This document shows, piece by piece, positions 60,140 to 64,000 of a stretch of DNA of 64,000 bases. The position numbers were made by a program, and so were the translations under genes. The stretch comes from Candidatus Rokuibacteriota bacterium (GTDB lineage Bacteria; Methylomirabilota; Methylomirabilia; Rokubacteriales; CSP1-6). The stretch's first letter is position 1. Each line of letters begins with the position of its first letter. The stretch is from contig JACPIQ010000097.1 in the NCBI GenBank assembly GCA_016188005.1, positions 18,358 to 82,357 on the forward strand, in the 5' to 3' direction. The notes below the pieces were generated by a model that did not search any database, was not told the DNA's origin, and saw only the letters and a list, made by a program, of their open reading frames with translations.

Positions 60140-60682
60140 TCACCCCCGCAGGTTGCGCAGCGCGACCTCGGTCTCCATGAGCGATCCGGGGCCGGCGCGC
60201 CCCACGTCGAGACGGATACGGATCCCGGCGGCCCGGGACGGATCGGTGGTCTCCACCCCCGCCCGGTCGAAGTAGGTGAGCACGAGGCTCCGCACGCCCT
60301 CGATGATCGGCTGCGCCCCGGCTCCGGCCTCCCGGCGGAGCACGCTCCCGCGCAACAGATAGGTCACGCGCTCGCGCGTGGAATCAACGACTCCGTTGGC
60401 GTTGAGGTCCCGCTGGAAGGCGACCCGCGTGGGCTCGGCGACGACCACGGCGGCCAGTCCCGCCCCGGCCGGGTCATAGCCGGCCTCCCGCAGCTCCTTG
60501 GCCATGCGCTCGAGCGCGATCCGCGCCGACTGCTGGGCCTCGATGCGCGCGGCACCGAGACGGTAACTCTCCTGCCCCGCCACGAGCACGGTGACGGCGG
60601 CGGCCATCAGAAGCCCCAGCACGGCGAGGCTCGCGAGCAGTTCCGCGAGCGAGAAGCCGGCCTCCGCGCGCCACGCCTCCAT
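60140..60682 (-). CDS. Prepilin-type N-terminal methylation protein (PilW/GspJ-like)
   Basis: 180 aa. The prepilin peptidase site G|FSLAELLASLAVLGLLMAAAV is at residues 9-30, with the required Glu at +5 (FSLAE). A helix (RLGAARIEAQQSARIALERMAKELREAGYDP) and a beta-rich C-domain containing FQRDLNANGVVDS follow, as in PilW-type minor pilins. No other pilus gene is adjacent. Confidence 0.85.
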   Translation of the reverse strand: MEAWRAEAGFSLAELLASLAVLGLLMAAAVTVLVAGQESYRLGAARIEAQQSARIALERMAKELREAGYDPAGAGLAAVVVAEPTRVAFQRDLNANGVVDSTRERVTYLLRGSVLRREAGAGAQPIIEGVRSLVLTYFDRAGVETTDPSRAAGIRIRLDVGRAGPGSLMETEVALRNLRG

Positions 60683-60796
60683 GGCGCGCAGCGTGGGTCA
60701 GGCAGCGGGCGCCGTCAATGTCCACTCTCCGGGACGCCGCGAAAGCGATACGCCCCGGTAGCGGGTCGGCCCGTCGCCCCCTGGACGGCCGGCGTG

Positions 60797-61265
60797 TCAG
60801 TCGAGGATCGGCGTGGGCGGATCCGTCGAGTAGTCGTAGAACCCGCGGCCCGTCTTCCGCCCGAGGTCCCCGCGCTTGACGCGCCTCTCCAGCTCGCGCG
60901 GCGGCCGGTCCTTCTCGTTCCCGGTCCTGCTGAAGACCTCGAGGCGGGCGTTGTAGCCGATGGCGAGCCCCGAGAGGTCGCCGAGCTTGAAGGGCCTCTT
61001 CAGGTCGAGCCGCTCGACGATGGCCTCGATGACGAAGTCGGTGTCGCGGGCGGCGCGCTCGAGATCGGGTTCGAGCCTCACTCGCGTCAGGGCCGCCTCC
61101 ATCTGCTCCTTCGTCATCTGCCCCTTCCCGACCCGCCGCTCGAGCTGCTTGCGGTTGCCCGCCATGCCCTTCTCGCACAGCGCCGGACTGAGATCGTGGA
61201 GCGTGATGTGGAGCGCCGACTGCATGGCGATCTGGGCGCCCACTGCCCCGCGCCCACCAACAGCT
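60797..61265 (-). pseudogene. 3-hydroxyacyl-CoA dehydrogenase remnant with internal deletion and lost 5' end
   Basis: The frame carries the end of the NAD-binding motif (RGAVGAQIAMQ), then LHDLSPALCEKGMAGNRKQLERRVGKGQMTKEQ and DTDFVIEAIVERLDLKR. It then jumps at about 60994 to the C-terminal domain PFKLGDLSGLAIGYNARLEVF and ..RKTGRGFYDYS. The middle segment (ATNSSS.., HFFNP.., catalytic His-Glu region), normally over 100 residues, is missing without loss of frame. The 5' end runs into a repeat element. It cannot be an active dehydrogenase. Confidence 0.8.
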
Positions 61266-61412
61266 GGGGTCAGGTCTTGCAATCCGACACGGACGCGTGG
61301 CCCCGGGCCCGCCGCTCCTGGGCTCCCGGCGGAACACGATGACCGGTGCCCTGACCCCTACCACAATGCAAGACGGCGCCCCTACCGATGTTGGAATGCA
61401 AGACCTGACCCC
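61266..61412. mobile_element. MITE/REP-like element with 15-bp terminal inverted repeats
   Basis: GGGGTCAGGTCTTGC (61266-61280) and GCAAGACCTGACCCC (61398-61412) are perfect inverted ends of a 147-bp segment with no complete gene. Inside is a partial repeat of CCCCTACC...AATGCAAGAC. The left end abuts the truncated dehydrogenase; the right end carries the amidase stop codon. No transposase is encoded, so movement would need one in trans. Confidence 0.65.
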
Positions 61413-62824
61413 TCCAGGGGCGGCTTGGCGGCAGCCCAGGGGTGAGCCTGCTCGAAGGCCGCCGCGGCGCGGAGCACGAGGGCATCGTCGAAGCGGCGCC
61501 CCACGATCTGCAGGCCGATGGGGAGGCCGTCCGAGGTGAAGCCGCACGGCGCCGAGGCGCCGGGGTTGCCGGTCATGTTGAAGGGGAAGGTGAACGGGAT
61601 CCAGTCGTAACGCTCGATGGCCGTCCCCGCGATCTCGGTGGGGTTGTCCACGCCGACCTTGAACGGGCGCGTGGCGATGGTCGGCGTCAGCAGGAGATCG
61701 TACTTCTCGAAGAGACGCCGCGCGTGCTCGTTCCAGGCGAGCCGGTCGAACCAGGCCTGCACGTACTTCGTGGGCCCCCAGGTGAGCGCCTCGGCGACGA
61801 CCTCTGCCAGCCCGGCGTCGATGTCGGCGCGGCGCTCGGCCATGTACGGCGCCAGGCGGGTGGCGATGCCGCCGCAGAAGATGGCCTCCCAGCAGTCCTT
61901 GGGCGTCGGCCAGCCGGGGTTCACCGACTCCACGCGGCAGCCGAAGTCGCGGAAGCGTCGAGCGGCCTTCTCGCACGCGGCCAGCACCTCGGGGTCCACC
62001 ACCTTGGCGAAGCCGAGGTCCGCGGACCACGCCACCCGGAGCCCCTTGAGCGAGCCCCGGAGCGCCTTGACGTAGTCCGTGCCGTCGGCCGGCAGCGAGT
62101 ACTGGTCCCGCTCGTCCGGGCCGGCGCAGACATTCAGCATCAGCGCCGCATCCGTCACGGTGCGCGTCATGGGTCCGATGTGCGACAGGCTCCACGCGGC
62201 GCTCGGGGGGTAGACCGGGATGCGGCCGAACGAGGGCTTGAGCCCGAAGATGCCGGTGCAGGAGGCAGGGATGCGGATGGAGCCCCCGCCGTCGGTGCCG
62301 ATGGCCAGCGGGCCGAGGCCGGCCGCCACCGCCGCGCTGGCCCCGCCGCTGGAGCCGCCGGGGGTGCGGTCGGTGTTCCACGGATTTCGCGTGATCCCGA
62401 AGAGGAGGTTGTGGGTGGCGCCAATCCAGCCGAAGGTGGGCGTGTTCGTCTTGCCGAGCTGGATGGCCCCCGCAGCTCTCAGCCGCTCCACCATCGGGGC
62501 GTCCTCGGCGGGTACGTTGTCGGCATAGAGCCGGGTGCCGAACGTGGTGCGGATGCCCTTGGTGATGACCAGGTCCTTGGTGGAGAAGGGCACGCCATGT
62601 AGCGCCCCGACCTTCGCACCTCTCCGCATGAGCGCGCGCTCCGCCGCGCGGGCGTCTTTGATGGCCTGCTCGGCGGTGAGGGTGACGAAGGCGTTGAGCC
62701 GGGGGTTGAGGCGCTCGATGCGCGCCAGCACCGCGCGCATCACCTCCAGCGGCGACAGTTTCCGGCGCCTGATCGCGGCCGCCATCTCGGCGCCGGGCAT
62801 CCAGCAGAGGTCGTCCGAGGCCAT
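61382..62824 (-). CDS. Amidase signature family hydrolase
   Basis: 480 aa. Ser-Ser-Lys triad: Lys83 (FSTKDLV), cis-Ser near 158 (TPGGSSGGAS) and nucleophile Ser182 (GTDGGGSIRIPAS). GatA-like core elements HGVPFSTKD and GKTNTPTFGWIG are intact. It hydrolyses a carboxamide of unknown identity. The last nine residues (GSGLAFQHR) and the TAG are encoded by the inverted-repeat element, so the native C-terminus was replaced. A REP-like core lies just before its start. Confidence 0.92.
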   Translation of the reverse strand: MASDDLCWMPGAEMAAAIRRRKLSPLEVMRAVLARIERLNPRLNAFVTLTAEQAIKDARAAERALMRRGAKVGALHGVPFSTKDLVITKGIRTTFGTRLYADNVPAEDAPMVERLRAAGAIQLGKTNTPTFGWIGATHNLLFGITRNPWNTDRTPGGSSGGASAAVAAGLGPLAIGTDGGGSIRIPASCTGIFGLKPSFGRIPVYPPSAAWSLSHIGPMTRTVTDAALMLNVCAGPDERDQYSLPADGTDYVKALRGSLKGLRVAWSADLGFAKVVDPEVLAACEKAARRFRDFGCRVESVNPGWPTPKDCWEAIFCGGIATRLAPYMAERRADIDAGLAEVVAEALTWGPTKYVQAWFDRLAWNEHARRLFEKYDLLLTPTIATRPFKVGVDNPTEIAGTAIERYDWIPFTFPFNMTGNPGASAPCGFTSDGLPIGLQIVGRRFDDALVLRAAAAFEQAHPWAAAKPPLEGSGLAFQHR

Positions 62825-62837
62825 GTGGGTCTCCTTC

Positions 62838-62891
62838 ATCTGGGATGGGCACCCGGGCTGGCGCCCGCCCATCCCCGCCGGTCGTTCACGC
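62838..62891. repeat. Third copy of the REP-like core, upstream of the amidase
   Basis: 54 bp identical, except one base, to 43835-43888 before ftsZ. It keeps both hairpin arm pairs (GGGATGGG/CCCATCCC and CGGGC/GCCCG) and has the same orientation relative to the gene: it ends 13 nt before the amidase ATG, as the other copy ends 13 nt before ftsZ. Confidence 0.88.
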
Positions 62892-62955
62892 CCCTCGACT
62901 CCCCTCCCCCGATCTCCGGCACCGTCACCGCTGGTCGTCCCGGCGAGCGCTGCGC

Positions 62956-63861
62956 TCAGGCGCCCCTCAGACGCGGGTCGAGGGTGTCCCTGAGCGCATC
63001 CCCGAGCAGATTGGAGCCGAACACGGCCAGGCTGATCGCCAGCCCAGGGAAGAGGACCAGGTGCGGCGCCTTCTGGGCGTACTCGGCGGCCGACACCGAG
63101 AGCATGCGTCCCCAGGACGGGTAGGGCTCGGGCACGCCGAGCCCAAGGAAGGAGAGCGTGGCCTCCACGAGGATCGCGCTGCCCAGCTGGGCCGTCGCCA
63201 GCACGATGAACGGCCCCATGGTGTTGGGCAGGATGTGGAGGAAGGCGATCCGGAGATGGGCGACCCCCAGGGCCCGCGCGGCCTCCACGTACTGCATCTC
63301 CCGGATGGAGAGCACGCTCGAGCGGATGACGCGCGCGGCCCGCGGGATGATCGGGGCCGAGATCGCGATGACCACGTTCTGGATCGACGGACTCAGCACG
63401 GCTGAGATGACGAGCGCGAGCACCAGGAGCGGCAGGCCCTGCAGGATGTCCAGCACCCGCTGGACGATGAGGTCCGTCTTGCCGCCGATGTAGCCGGAGA
63501 GCAGGCCGACGACGCCGCCCAACCCGGAGCCGAGCAGCGTGGACGCCACGCCGACGATGAGCGACACGCGGGCGCCGTGGACGATCCGAGAGTAGATGTC
63601 GCGTCCCAGGTGGTCCGAGCCGAGCCAGTGCTCCCAGCTGGGGCGCCCCAGCGTCCCCGCCGCCTCCGTCATGATGGGATCGTGGGTGGCCAGCACCTCG
63701 GCGAAGATCGCCGTGACCAGGATGAGCAGCATGACGAGCCCGCCGGCGGCGCCGAGCGGCTTCTTACGGCAGAAGCGGGCGAGCGTCAGCCAGACCCCGG
63801 ACCGGGATGCGGGACGAGCGGGCAGCCGGAGCGCGCTCTCGGCCACGGGCTCAGCCGGCAT
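62956..63861 (-). CDS. Dipeptide-type ABC permease, DppC-like
   Basis: 301 aa. A cytoplasmic N-tail and helix (LGAAGGLVMLLILVTAIFAEVLA) precede HWLGSDHLGRDIYSRIVHGARVSLIVG, the EAA loop YVEAARALGVAHLRIAFLHILPNTMG, and the tail LLGDALRDTLDPRLRG. It overlaps the DppB-like gene by 11 bp and precedes the amidase, suggesting import of an amide or peptide hydrolysed by it. Confidence 0.94.
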   Translation of the reverse strand: MPAEPVAESALRLPARPASRSGVWLTLARFCRKKPLGAAGGLVMLLILVTAIFAEVLATHDPIMTEAAGTLGRPSWEHWLGSDHLGRDIYSRIVHGARVSLIVGVASTLLGSGLGGVVGLLSGYIGGKTDLIVQRVLDILQGLPLLVLALVISAVLSPSIQNVVIAISAPIIPRAARVIRSSVLSIREMQYVEAARALGVAHLRIAFLHILPNTMGPFIVLATAQLGSAILVEATLSFLGLGVPEPYPSWGRMLSVSAAEYAQKAPHLVLFPGLAISLAVFGSNLLGDALRDTLDPRLRGA

Positions 63862-64000
63862 AGCGCACGCGGGGATCGAGTACCCCGTAGAGGAGGTCCA
63901 CGGCGAGGTTCGAGAGGATGACGACGATGGCGATGAGCATCACCAGGTTCTGGACGATGGGGTAATCGCGCCAGAGGATGGCCTGCACGAGGAAGCGGGC
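63851..64000 (-). CDS. Dipeptide-type ABC permease, DppB-like, C-terminal end only
   Basis: The last 49 residues are visible: DYPIVQNLVMLIAIVVILSNL then VDLLYGVLDPRVRYAG and TGA. The pattern DYP.VQ......V....N...D..Y...DPR.R is the standard DppB C-terminus. The rest lies beyond the window. Confidence 0.9.
   Translation of the reverse strand, partial: ARFLVQAILWRDYPIVQNLVMLIAIVVILSNLAVDLLYGVLDPRVRYAG

Overview
This is GC-rich bacterial chromosome. The gene density, frequent ATGA/GTGA start-stop overlaps, GTG/TTG starts and gene content suggest a soil or subsurface Gram-negative heterotroph. That content is TRAP-TAXI and oligopeptide/NMT1-type ABC importers, a molybdenum hydroxylase, a UbiD decarboxylase, a cyclase-AAA-TPR giant protein and a meso-DAP type MurE. 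It would fit Candidatus Rokubacteria (Methylomirabilota) well, but no marker in the window proves this and the assignment is inference.

Positions 1-29012 are accessory catabolism and transport. After a partial RidA gene and a tRNA 3' half comes a minus-strand operon (about 8262 to 519): a possible small protein, TAXI binding protein, fused TRAP permease, RpiR regulator, enoyl-CoA hydratase and an ADP-forming acyl-CoA synthetase. Remnants (a UbiD fragment at 8306-8447 and a RES-domain fragment at 9711-9905) flank threonine dehydrogenase. An amidohydrolase and a Tat-exported ABC binding protein follow. From 24060 down to 13124 lies an 11-gene minus-strand unit: GntR regulator, NMT1-type ABC importer, SDR, ACMSD-like amidohydrolase, CoxM/S/L-type hydroxylase, UbiD decarboxylase and a degenerate receiver protein. 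It reads as uptake plus oxidation and decarboxylation of one aromatic or cyclic acid. On the plus strand, 24311-29012 encodes a peptide-type binding protein, two permeases and an M24 peptidase, with no ATPase gene.

Positions 29293-42630 hold tRNA-Lys, the cyclase-AAA-TPR protein, gpm-hisZ-purA, a double-domain SagB-like oxidoreductase, mtnA, and the yggS-proC-yggT-divIVA-DUF167 set that continues the cell-division cluster.

Positions 42670-58987 are a division and cell wall (dcw) cluster, all minus strand: mraZ-rsmH-ftsL-ftsI-murE-murF-mraY-murD-ftsW-murC-murB-ftsQ-ftsA-ftsZ. It is driven by a clear TTGACA-17-TAGCAT promoter with apparent MraZ boxes. murG and ddl are missing from their usual places. 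The two unusually long gaps in the cluster both hold repeats: an 18-bp minisatellite plus hairpin before murD, and a tandem 73-bp REP-like repeat before ftsZ. A third copy of the latter's core lies before the amidase at 62824.

Positions 59231-64000 carry an M48 lipoprotein protease, an orphan prepilin-like protein, a deleted 3-hydroxyacyl-CoA dehydrogenase next to a MITE-like element with 15-bp inverted ends, an amidase whose stop codon lies inside that element, and the start of a further dipeptide ABC permease pair that runs off the window.
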